Position numbers and translations under genes: made by a program. From Blastomussa wellsi (lineage: Eukaryota > Cnidaria > Anthozoa > Scleractinia > Plerogyridae), in contig OX393566.1 of NCBI GenBank assembly GCA_947652115.1, positions 22,991,165-23,055,164 on the forward strand: a stretch of 64,000 nucleotides of DNA, given 5' to 3'. The notes below the pieces were generated by a model. The model was not told the origin of the DNA. It ran no database searches and saw nothing but the letters and a program-made list of their open reading frames with translations. Shown here one piece after another: positions 1 through 9,422 of the stretch (positions within the stretch are counted from its first letter, which is position 1; each line of letters begins with the position of its first letter).

Positions 1-60
1 ATATGAAGTGATTATAACCAACTCGCGCTACGCGCTCGTTGGTTATTTTATCACTTCATA
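1..60. repeat. Palindromic repeat (hairpin/MITE-like)
   Basis: Near-perfect inverted repeat. The left arm begins atatgaagtgat and the right arm ends atcacttcatat, with ataaccaac/gttggttat inside and a GC-rich loop (cgcgctacgcgc). It may be truncated by the window edge. No coding potential seen. Confidence 0.7.
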
Positions 61-358
61 TCCAACGCGGGCTCATGGAATAATTGTTATATATTTTACA
101 CAATAGACAAAATATTGTTTCATTTGTATTCAGCAGGCCAAAATCTTATTTTTCACCCAAAAGTAGAATGTGTAAAATGCTCTATTTTCTTAGATGCTAT
201 TACTATAATAACTTTTTAATATCACAGCAAAGGATGTGGATGCTTAAATAACTAACTTAGCAAGTCATAACGCTGACAGCAATCATGTGTATTGATTTTG
301 TATTTTTCCATTAAGACAAATAGAGTATATTTTGTTTGCATCCTTTTGTCATAAGGAT

Positions 359-457
359 TAATTAAAATTGTCCGCCGGATGCATTGTTAGAAGGATCGAT
401 TGTGTTTGTCAACTTTGTCGCTGTATGTTAAACAAATAATGCACCTCCGATGAATTA
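359..457 (+). repeat. Upstream copy of the GPCR 5' flank (degenerate direct repeat)
   Basis: This stretch resembles 1776-1943, which lies just 5' of the GPCR. Both contain a run like ttaaattaaaatt, then gat(t)gtgttt, a 'gtcgctgtatgttaaacaa' type block and 'gcacct.cgatga'. Together with the 1618/3123 repeat pair it suggests that a whole receptor-sized unit was once duplicated. The identity is judged by eye, not by alignment software. Confidence 0.5.
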
Positions 458-483
458 GAAGGCATGTACTAAAACCTGCTAGG

Positions 484-800
484 AACACCGGTACATCAGG
501 AACACTCAGGAACACGGAACACCGGAAACACCACGGAACACTGGGACACCGGAACACCCCAGAACACCCCGGGACACCAGAATTTTATTTTTTATATTGA
601 TATGATTTTTATAGGAATTTATTGGCATTTGACGGTATTTCCCTAGTTTAAAACTACTATAGTTGTTTAAAAACGTTCTCTGGTTAAAATAATTTCAATA
701 CGTATCGTTAAATGCCAATAAATTCCTACAAAAAAATAAAAAATATAAAAATAAAATTCTGGTGTTCCGGTGTTCCGGTGTTTCGGTGTTCCTGGTATTA
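484..800. repeat. Foldback element with GGAACACCGG minisatellite ends
   Basis: The left end (about 484-588) is a degenerate tandem array of a roughly 10-bp unit, ggaacaccgg. The right end (about 763-799) carries the reverse complement, ccggtgttcc. Inside, 575-635 and 700-765 are inverted copies of each other (ggaatttattggcattt versus aaatgccaataaattcc). The whole element is therefore a palindrome of about 317 bp. Related single ends occur at 52150-52220 and 52918-52955. Confidence 0.7.
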
Positions 801-1057
801 GCTAGTACATGCTGAATTAGAAAGCCGTTGTTCAAGAACGAATAAGGCGAAATAACCAATGAATAAGTTCCATAAAAATAGCAAGCAAAGAGGCTTGTAA
901 TCACTGTAGTTACGATTCACTCTTAATTAATATGCAGGGACACCCAACGAGTCAGTTCCTCGCTTTACCTGTTCCCGTGCGCAAATGTTGCTGGCTGGCA
1001 AAATGGTTCTCAGTATATGTTTACTCACGGGGGTTGTCACTGAAACAAATACTATAC

Positions 1058-1163
1058 TTTTGCGCTGGCTGATTGAAACTCGGAAGGGCGACTGAAGAAA
1101 CTGCTCGACGGGAAGGCTTAAATCTTTTTGAGAAGAGTGTATTTCAACGATTTTCGGTGCCAT
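1058..1163 (-). other. Possible first coding exon of a minus-strand gene
   Basis: On the minus strand an ATG (1163-1161) opens a 35-codon stretch starting MAPKIVEIHSSQKDLSLPVE and running up to a possible splice donor (gtatag at 1057-1052). The residue composition looks protein-like rather than AT-biased noise. No partner exon was recognised between here and the left edge, so any gene would continue outside the window. It could equally be a chance ORF. Confidence 0.25.
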
Positions 1164-1617
1164 TTCCGCGCGTTTCAGTGTTGTTTCTTATAATTGCTGG
1201 CTGAGTAAAAACTATGGATCATGTGCTGGCAGTACCTCTCAAGAACACCTGTAAATGTTTAATATCATATATTTTCATTCATTTGGGTAAAAGAATGTAT
1301 TCTGCCACAGTTTGTTCGTTGGGTGCCCTTGTTGAATCCTTGGTCAATATAATTGGCGACATATCAGTGTCACCATATTTGTGTCGGCTGAAAGCAATAT
1401 AACAGACTGACATTGCCTGGCACTGTTGCCTTTTATTTGGTAATTTCTGTGGCATGGTCAATTCCTGCCTTTAGATGTATTCTCATTTTCTTGTTTTCAC
1501 CTAAATGTTAGGAATATTACCTATTACAACGCTAGTTGATGCAGAACACGGCTCTTTTATCTGTCGTGCAGGAAATTAAATAAAATGGAACAGTCATTTT
1601 CACCGGAAAGTTCTTAA

Positions 1618-1725
1618 ATGTGTATATTCACGAACACAAATAAATTTTATTGATTTGCCAACTTGTGTTTATGAAAAGAATTATCACCAAGGCCTCTGAT
1701 TCGCATGAAAAACGGGAGGAATCCA
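1618..1725 (+). repeat. Upstream copy of the GPCR 3' flank (degenerate direct repeat)
   Basis: About 100 bp here align by eye with 3123-3228, downstream of the GPCR. Shared blocks include gtatattcacg, aaatttattgattt, tgtttatgaaa and gcatgaaaaac / gaatgaaaaac. This copy sits immediately 5' of the block that precedes the GPCR. That is the order expected if two receptor units were once in tandem. Confidence 0.55.
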
Positions 1726-1833
1726 TTTTGTGTTCCTCCAGTAAGTGCAGTCCCTTTGTCTTTTTTCAGAAGGTTAAATTAAAATTTGCCTGCGGAAATG
1801 TTGCTCTTGTAGAAGTAGACTAGATTTTGTTTA

Positions 1834-1876
1834 GATTTTTTGACATTATCAACCCAGTTGATAAAACCAAATTATA
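1834..1876. mobile_element. 43-bp retroelement tail with 13-bp target duplication
   Basis: The 43-bp insert contains tcaacccagttgataaaacc and is bracketed by two identical 13-bp copies of tagattttgttta (1821-1833 and 1877-1889). The same tail occurs in reverse orientation at about 12237-12275 inside a longer repeat. The related unit at 359-457 lacks the insert, so it serves as an empty site. I infer a severely 5'-truncated retroelement copy, possibly Penelope-like or SINE. Confidence 0.65.
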
Positions 1877-2057
1877 TAGATTTTGTTTAATTTGTCAATT
1901 TTGTCCTCGTATGCTAAACAATGAGTGCACCTGCGATGAGACAAGGATAAGCGAACAGGGCCAAAATAAAGGCGACTGACGAATTTTTTTGGCGTTAAAA
2001 AATCTTTTACTTTTGATGTATATTATTATTCTGACGATTTAGTTTGAATCTGCCGCT

Positions 2058-2906
2058 ATGTCTGAAACCATTGCTTTAATTGTGATTCAGTCTGCTATCG
2101 TTGTTGAATGCTTGATAATTGTTGCTGGAAACATTTTCACCATACTCGTGTTCTGGAAGCACCGTAACAAGCTGAAGCGAACTTCCCTACTTCTTATTAA
2201 CTTAGCAGTTGCTGATTTGCTTTGTGGGTTCACGTATCTCTTTGTGGTTGGAACATTTGCAATTCCACAACATATTCTGGCCAACAGCTTAAGCGCGGGA
2301 AATATTGCAACATCATTTCAAACGGGGCTTACCAGTGTGTCAGTATTTTCTCTCGTGCTCATCTCACTGGAACGTGTCTATGCTTTGATTTGGCCACTCC
2401 GCCATCGAGTTGCAAGCATCAAAAGTTACATTTGCGGTGTGATAATTGTATGGATAGCTGGGATATGTGTAGGTGCAATGTCGTTACTAACAGTATATAA
2501 CCTCATAAACCTCTATCATTGGGCGGTTGTACTCGCTTCTATCATACTAGTAGCCTTGATAACAATCTGCGTATCTTATCTGGCAATCCGAAGAAGAATT
2601 AACACCAGAGTTCCCGCCAACGACTCTGCTCATAACAGACAAAATTCGCCGGAACAGAAGGCAAAACTTGCCAGAACTATGTTCATTGTCATAGCTGTAT
2701 CTCTCGTCTGTTTTGTTCCAATTGCCGTTGTTTATTGCATTAATTTCCTGTGTCCCCAATGCTTTATTTTACCTCTGATGCATGTTTTGACCATCTTTTA
2801 TTTGGCGAATTCTGTGGCAAATCCAATCATTTACAGTTTTAAAATCCCAATGTTCAGAGAGACCCTGAAACGGATGACGTTCTGCAAGCATTTTGCTCCT
2901 CGATGA
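2058..2906 (+). CDS. Rhodopsin-family (class A) G protein-coupled receptor, orphan
   Basis: Intronless 282-codon ORF with seven hydrophobic segments. Class A landmarks are visible: GN in TM1 (AGNIFTILVF), LAVADLL in TM2, LERVYAL at the end of TM3 in place of DRY, FVP in TM6 in place of the usual CWxP, and NSVANPIIY in TM7 followed by a basic amphipathic helix 8. The expected cysteine at the start of TM3 and its ECL2 partner appear to be missing. The N-terminus is very short (about 10 residues) with no signal peptide. The third loop is rich in K, R and N. It should be a plasma-membrane receptor coupling to G proteins; the ligand cannot be told. Short intronless receptors of this style form expanded families in corals and anemones (established knowledge). 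Possible polyA signal AATAAA at 3502-3507. Confidence 0.9.
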   Translation: MSETIALIVIQSAIVVECLIIVAGNIFTILVFWKHRNKLKRTSLLLINLAVADLLCGFTYLFVVGTFAIPQHILANSLSAGNIATSFQTGLTSVSVFSLVLISLERVYALIWPLRHRVASIKSYICGVIIVWIAGICVGAMSLLTVYNLINLYHWAVVLASIILVALITICVSYLAIRRRINTRVPANDSAHNRQNSPEQKAKLARTMFIVIAVSLVCFVPIAVVYCINFLCPQCFILPLMHVLTIFYLANSVANPIIYSFKIPMFRETLKRMTFCKHFAPR

Positions 2907-3122
2907 AAACTGACGAAGCTGTTCCAGTTGGACATCAATTGAAATATTTTTCAAAGTATATTACACATACCCGTTCCGTACCATTGCATTGTTGAAAATT
3001 TTTACTGTACCATTTGCTGGAAAATTCTCCTCGCTTTCCCACACAAATGGAAAGCACTCTAGATAACATTAATTACAATAATCATATGATAATCATATAT
3101 TTGATGGCATACGTTTATTTTT

Positions 3123-3228
3123 ATTGCGTATATTCACGGAGACAAATCAAATTTATTGATTTCCAAATTTATGTTTATGAAAGGAACATGAAGGCTTTTG
3201 ATCTGAATGAAAAACTGGAGAAACTCTC
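3123..3228 (+). repeat. GPCR 3' flank, downstream copy of the 1618-1725 repeat
   Basis: Partner of 1618-1725. Both copies have the same strand, similar length and roughly three-quarters identity by eye. It supports a past tandem duplication of the receptor unit. No coding function is apparent; the local ORF of 89 codons is AT-driven. Confidence 0.5.
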
Positions 3229-3694
3229 GTTTTATATTACAACAGTACAAGGTGCAACCTTTCGTTATACTCAGACGGTTTAACTTACTATTTAATGCCA
3301 GGGGCCTCAAACTTGGGCATATTGCTATTTTTGACATACTCTTTCCATTTCTGGCATTCTTTAAGTTATAGTCCATAACATAAAAATATAGCAACAATTT
3401 CGTCACGTGACCCCAGCTGCAAAGAGCCTATTCATAGAAATAATATCTACCAAACCATAATGGGTTCCTGACCAAACCAGAAGTTGTCCGTATTTTTTCC
3501 AAATAAACTAGGCCTTTTATAAAAAAAATACATGTGTTTCCTTGTGCCCTGAAATTAACTGAGGGACAAGTACAAGGGGGACGAGAATGCCTGAAATCGT
3601 GTAGAAACAGAGTGGGGCCTGGACACTAGACAGTCTGACAGCAAAACACAACACACTTGGGTGTGATTCTTGCGTGACATTTTCGAAGATATAA

Positions 3695-6600
3695 ATGAGA
3701 GCGTTTTCGTTCAGGTTTGGGCGAACAACCAAGGCTGTTCAAAGGATAACTAAAACAAGTCGACATTTTAGTAGATGTCCAGCTATGTTACGCAAGGAAG
3801 ATGTCGCTGCCATGCGAACTGACTACAAAACGCAGATCGGTTTTGACGAGGCTGGCCTCGTGGCAAGGGAACCGTTCATGCAGTTTGACGTTTGGTTCAG
3901 AGAAGCTACTAAGGTGTATGACATCGGAGAAGCCAACGCTATGGTTCTTTCAACCTGTGGAAGGTTGGTCGGACTTAGTTTCGTCGAGATGTATCAAAGG
4001 CATACATCGTGTTACGTAATTGATTTGTCCCCGTTGCATAACATTTGTTTCTGCCATGTTGGAATTTTCATATTGGGCTTATCTTGGGCAGGAAGGCCTT
4101 GCATTAGGACCGGGACCAGATTAGACATTTAATGATAATTTATATGATGTGGCAATGACCATGGTTGTTGGTTGGTTCCAGTTAGATCCAACCCATCCCA
4201 GTTCACTTGTGGTTAGTCCCCTTACCGGTTAACTTGTGGTTAGTCCCCTTACCGGTTAACTTGTGGTTAGTCCCCTTAGCGGTTAGTTCCACTCCCGTTT
4301 GCTTGCCGTTAGCTTTCACTTTGTGGTTTGGGCAGTAATGTACTTTATCACATCCATTTTGAAATCACTGGTGATCCTTGCAATCTGATTGGCTCTCAGC
4401 AGTGCGATTTATTCACGAATCGCAGTATTTTTAGCTCTAAATCGCATCATTTTCCCAGCAAGGGAGAAAGGAACAATAAAATCAGATTGCAAGGCTTGTT
4501 TAAAGTAACTAACCAAACTACAAGAAACCAAAAGACAATTAAAGCCACTAAGTAGTGAATTTTGCACATGAACAAAGTTAATGAATGAAATTTCTTACAG
4601 TTTCTGAATGATGATGGTGAGCTTCTTCAAGCTGAATACCCCCATTTAGACCATTTAGGGGAAATTTTAATTTACAGTGTGGAGTTTGGTGAATATCTGA
4701 AATTTTTTAAAATGCATCTTGCTCCACAAAACAATAAATGAACGTCTTCAGAAGCTGGCAATTGAATCCTGCCATCTTGAAAATTTAATGTTGACATACA
4801 GGTCATGAAAACAATAGCGCCGGAAGGCAAGGTCCCGTGTCAGTTCTACGCAGAGGTAAGAAAAAGCGTGGAAATGATTACCAGATGGAATCCCTTGAAA
4901 ACATGCAGAGTGCTAATCTTTTTAAAGGAGAGAAACTTTCCACTGAACATCGTATACGAACAGCATATAATTTCTTCTCAGGCTGCATTCAGTTTACTCT
5001 CCAAAGACAACGAGATGTCTCAACCACAACCAGGACCAATCACCGTGACAGAAGGAATGAAGATGAGGATTGAACTTTAAAGTATAATTATAGACTGCCT
5101 TGCCCTAACAAGAGTTAAAAAATCCAGAACTGCTTGAAATTCCTTGAAAATATCCTTGAGTGAAACATGTATTTCTTTCTTGTTATTGACTGACGTTTTG
5201 ACACATGATTCCCAATTTGCATACAAAATGAGATATAAAAGTGTTTCCGGTTCCGGTTCTTTTTTTATTTCGGCGAATACATTGAGTGAATTCAAAATAG
5301 ATGTAATAAAGTGGTAATTGAACTTCGTGTCATGCAATTTGGGTCTGAAATCATACTGGTGATTTCAAATCAAACTCGGGCTGTGCGCTCGTTCAATTTT
5401 GAATCACGCGTATGATTTCAGGCCAAATTGCACTCCACGTAGTTCAATAATCCGAGCATTCTGATTGGTTCTTCCTTGGTCAGGGTTTTGCCATACGGTA
5501 TGAGCGTATTTTTTCTAAAGTTGGATAATTTAAAATTTGCAACTAGAAATGCGGAAAGAAAACGTATATAAATACTCTAATTTAAAAAAATGTTTTAAAA
5601 TTCATGGTAGCTTGTTCTTTCTGAGTTGTTGGCAGCATCAAGACATGTTACAGTGGAAAACCTCTGAATTTAAGTCACCGGAAAGTGTATCAGTTTTTAA
5701 CAAGCATGCATGTCCCGATTACCATAATTATCGTAGACTACTTACTAACCTAGCTTGCTCGAGCTGTACTGGGGAATATTGGCCCTCGGTCGTTTTTGTA
5801 CGGTCCTCACTGCGCTCGGTCCGTACTGCCACGACCTTAGGCCAATATTCCCCAGTACGACCCTCGCACTCGGTTAGTAAGAGGTTATTATGCAATTTGC
5901 AATATAAATATTGAAAAAAAATTGGGTTTCTGGTAGCTAGTGCCGATTTGGTATGGTAGTAAGTGAGTGTATCCTGAGTCGATTCCCAATGTTTGGAACA
6001 AATTATTTTCTTTTTTTGTTTTGAAACAAAACTGCTGTAAGTGTAGAATGACCTTCATGTAAAAATAAGTGTGTGTGTAATCTGGTCCTGGTCAATGTTA
6101 AGTAATGCATAATTATGGTGGCTCGACGTATATCTTAGGAACGAGGTTGATGGAAAGGATACATGTATCTCATGAAGGGAGTAAAACATTCCTGGGGGGT
6201 GAGGGTTCGCAACTTTCAAACTTTAAAGAAATATTGTGATTTCCAGCAGGGTGGGGGTTCTTAGAGAAATACAGAACTGTAGTATTTGTTTTCCAATTTT
6301 TTATGTTTGAAATTTCTCTTGTTTTGAAGAGACTGCCGACCATCAGCAAGGGTTGTGTTGCTGAAGGGTTATGATAACACAGGATTCACATTTTTTACCA
6401 ATTATAACAGCAGAAAAGGAGAACAGTTGGTGAGTCTACTGACACAAACATGTGATTTGATGCACTCGAATTGCAGCTCTACTTCCCTGCTAGATTGTAT
6501 TTTTATGCTGCGAGTAAATAGGCGACCTCATCCAAAAATGTGCAATGTTCAGATTTTCAACAATTGAAACATCATCTGTCACCTATTGGGGTAGTATGAA

Positions 6601-9422
6601 GAGCGGTTATGCGTAAGAACCCAGTCTTTTCTTTGGTCATCACCAAGAATGCGGACTCCTGGCCAGGACTGATCCCAGAAGTTCTGCACAGACTGATACA
6701 AAATTTAGAGCCTTCTCTGTGCTTCAGGGTTTTGTAGATATCATTCTTGAATAAAAACTACATTATTTTGAGGCTACTGTTCATGTAAATGTTATTTCTT
6801 TCAGAAAGAAAACCCATATGCCTGTTTGCTATTTTACTGGCATCCCTTACACAGACAGGTACAGTACATCTACAGTACAATTACATTGCTGTAATTGTAA
6901 TAGAAAATGTCAGATTGATGAGGCCTTCCAAAGGGATAGCTGTGTTGCAGTGTCGCTTGCTTTTGAAGACCGATGTCACATAACCTACAGCTGTAAATGT
7001 CACTGTCATTTTTTGTAGTGTTCATAACCATACCCGTCACTTTTTTTGTGAAAAACTGCTTTGCTACAGAGCTTTAACCGGACTTGTGGTGCTCAGTAGG
7101 CAAACATCTGTGAACGAAGAAGGCTGAGCACTGCTAGGGGGCTTTGTAGGTAGGCTCCCTACATTTATCATATAACTATTTGTTATTACAGTATTTGTAA
7201 CTGTTATGCACAATATTGTGTCGTTGTCGCATTTCAGCAGCGTAATCATGTCACTTTATGCCTTTTAAAAATCCCCATGTCGCCAGTTTTGACGACCGTG
7301 TTGCATCTTGCTTATACCTCTTGGAAGGCCTCATTGCTTTTTATAATAATTATGCACAAGCTTAGTTGCATTCAGTAGCAGAACAGCACTTGAGATCCTG
7401 TAATTCTGTTGGTCCTAATATATTGGTGCAGAAATAATTTGATACGGTACCTTTTGGAGGCTAGGGCTCAGGAGGTTTTGTTGTTTTTGTATTGTATGTG
7501 GACTTGAAGGGTAGTGAGCCGTTATGAGACCTTCTGACAGACTCCATCCTTTAATTTTAAGCACCCAGTTCTGTAACTAAAGAGTTGCTGAGATAGGAAA
7601 TTTTGACTGTTTTTCAGAACGGGTATTCATCTCTGTTTTTTGTTAGATAAAAATAGAAGGACGAGTGGAGAAGCTATCTGATGAAGAAAGCGAGGAGTAC
7701 TTTCACTCTCGTCCTCGGGGAAGTCAAATAGGAGCCATTGTTAGTGATCAGAGTTCAGTTATTGCAAGTAGAGATGTAAGTGCATGAGCACCCATTATAA
7801 TTTGTACTAATGATATACAGTATAATCTAGCTGTCTTCCATGTCTTTGATGGATTCTGTAACACTGTTCCAAAATTACATGTACATGTACAATAATATTA
7901 TTATAGATAATAGTGGCTGTGGGTGGCATGCTACAATAAGAAGTTAATTTAACTTATTTTTTAAGGTTCTGGAAATGAAGGAGAATAAACTTAAAGAAGA
8001 ATTTGCTGATGAGCAGAAACCAATTCCTAGGCCTGATAACTGGTGAGAGGGGAACCTGACATTGATTTTGCATTATAGACCAATTCCGCTAAAGTGTTTA
8101 CATCCTTGTTGATGCCCAATTCAGATCATGCAATGAATTTGACTGACTATATACCTGTAAGTAGCAGTTTTTGATTGATAGTTGGAGGTTTACATGCATG
8201 TGATTACTTTGACAAAACAACTCATTGGTTACCAGTACAGTGGAGTTGACTCAGAAATTACCCCAAGCAAGCCAACACCCACTGCGTGGTTGACTCGAAG
8301 TTCAGAAACTACACCGTCCTAAAGATGTCGATCCAAAGCCGTGACACGTGTTCTTTTCTTACATGCTCCCATACACTCAGTTGTGTGTGACAATTAAATT
8401 GCACAATAAATTACTGTACCCTCCCAAATGCATCATTACACGAGATGAATTGGATAGCAACAAGAATGTAACATTAGCTGAAATGCCTACCTTCACTCTG
8501 ATTCCCCAAACAACCAAAAAAGACACAGCAACACAATCTCAATACAGTCTTTTTATTAATCGACTGTTATGCTAAAACTGCATTTGGGTAGCCTGTGGTG
8601 GAACCAGAAGCCATGGATTCAGTAAAATCCGTTACTGGCAGTCTACTGCCACTTAAGGCTTCTCACCACCATCTTTGTGATGCCCTGCAGAGTTCTGGAA
8701 ATTGCATTTCCGAGCTTCTAGATTTCAAAATTTTCTGGCGGGGCATGCCCCTAGACCCCCCCCCCCCCCAGGGAAAAGGAGTCTTATGTCCCCATTTGTC
8801 ATCACAACCACCTATTCCACAATCAGTAGCCACTTATAACAAAACATATTGAAACTCCTGCCACAAGCCTTTAGGCAAGTGGTTTCATTATAAAATTTTG
8901 AACATTTTATGGCTTTGTTTCTAGTCTACAAGTGTGTAGACTGTGAAAAAAATAATATCCACTTGTTGATTCGTTTCATACAACATAATGTACTGATGAA
9001 GTAAAATAGAAAAACAGTGTCCTCACATCTTGGAAGATCACATTTTTGTTATCTTTAAGCCTCTGAATGTAGGATAAATTGTCCTAAATGTTTCAACTTG
9101 CTTTCATACTTTAGACAAGTGAAGAATATTTCTCAAAATAATTATGTTGCATTACAATACATGCAATGTCATGTAGCTCTGGAACAATAAATGTGGAAGA
9201 ATTCTATCAGTTACATGTAAGTAAAATCATGCTATTTCAAAATGCATTTCTTTCAGGGGTGGTTTTAAAGTAATTCCAGACAAAGTGGAATTCTGGCAAG
9301 GCCAATCCAGCAGACTTCATGACAGGATTTTGTTTAGGAAACCAGCATCGGATGAAGTTCTTGATGAGAACCTAACAAAGATAGGTGTGGATGGTTGGGT
9401 CTATCAAAGGCTAGCACCATAA
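3695..9422 (+). CDS. PNPO: Pyridox(am)ine 5'-phosphate oxidase (PNPO)
   Basis: Six exons join cleanly: 3695-3963, 6330-6429, 6805-6858, 7647-7775, 7966-8042, 9257-9422, giving 264 aa (human 261). The enzyme oxidises pyridoxine/pyridoxamine 5'-phosphate to PLP using FMN and O2 and acts as a dimer. Visible family motifs in order: [72 protein letters not shown], and the conserved C-terminus YQRLAP. These cover the FMN and PLP phosphate-binding residues (RVVLLK, SRKG, SQIG, RLHDR). The first about 30 residues are Arg/Ser-rich and could be a mitochondrial presequence. A second in-frame ATG (3785, MLRKED) matches where the conserved core begins and is an alternative start. TATAAATG overlaps the first ATG, so the longer start is uncertain. 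Confidence 0.95.
4205..4285 (+). repeat. 27-bp tandem repeat, three copies
   Basis: Three consecutive copies at 4205-4231, 4232-4258 and 4259-4285 of a 27-bp unit beginning acttgtggttagtcccctta. The first two are identical and the third has one substitution (agcgg for accgg). They lie in PNPO intron 1. Confidence 0.9.
4801..5073 (+). other. Exon-like ORF nested in PNPO intron 1
   Basis: A good acceptor (gacatacag) ends at 4800 and is followed by an open frame of 90 codons ending at a stop (5071-5073). It is rich in K, R, N and S, for example [20 protein letters not shown]. An overlapping second frame has a strong donor, gcagag|gtaaga, at 4855. I do not recognise the product. It could be the last exon of a nested or alternative transcript, a decayed retrocopy, or chance. 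PNPO itself does not need it, since exon 1 and exon 2 join in phase across it. Confidence 0.25.
5317..5448. repeat. Palindromic MITE-like element
   Basis: Inverted repeat of about 130 bp in PNPO intron 1. Left arm: attgaacttcgtg ... caatttggg ... tgaaatcatac. Right arm: gtatgatttca ... ccaaattg ... cacgtagttcaat. The centre is GC-rich (ctcgggctgtgcgctcg). Confidence 0.7.
5751..5881. repeat. Palindromic MITE-like element
   Basis: Inverted repeat in PNPO intron 1. Arms cttactaac ... gtactggggaatattggcc and ggccaatattccccagtac ... gttagtaag. The centre holds a secondary palindrome (gtacggtcc/ggtccgtac). Confidence 0.75.

Noticed and set aside
8759..8770. Poly-C run, and the poly-G run near 51415
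   Set aside because: Simple homopolymers without associated structure.
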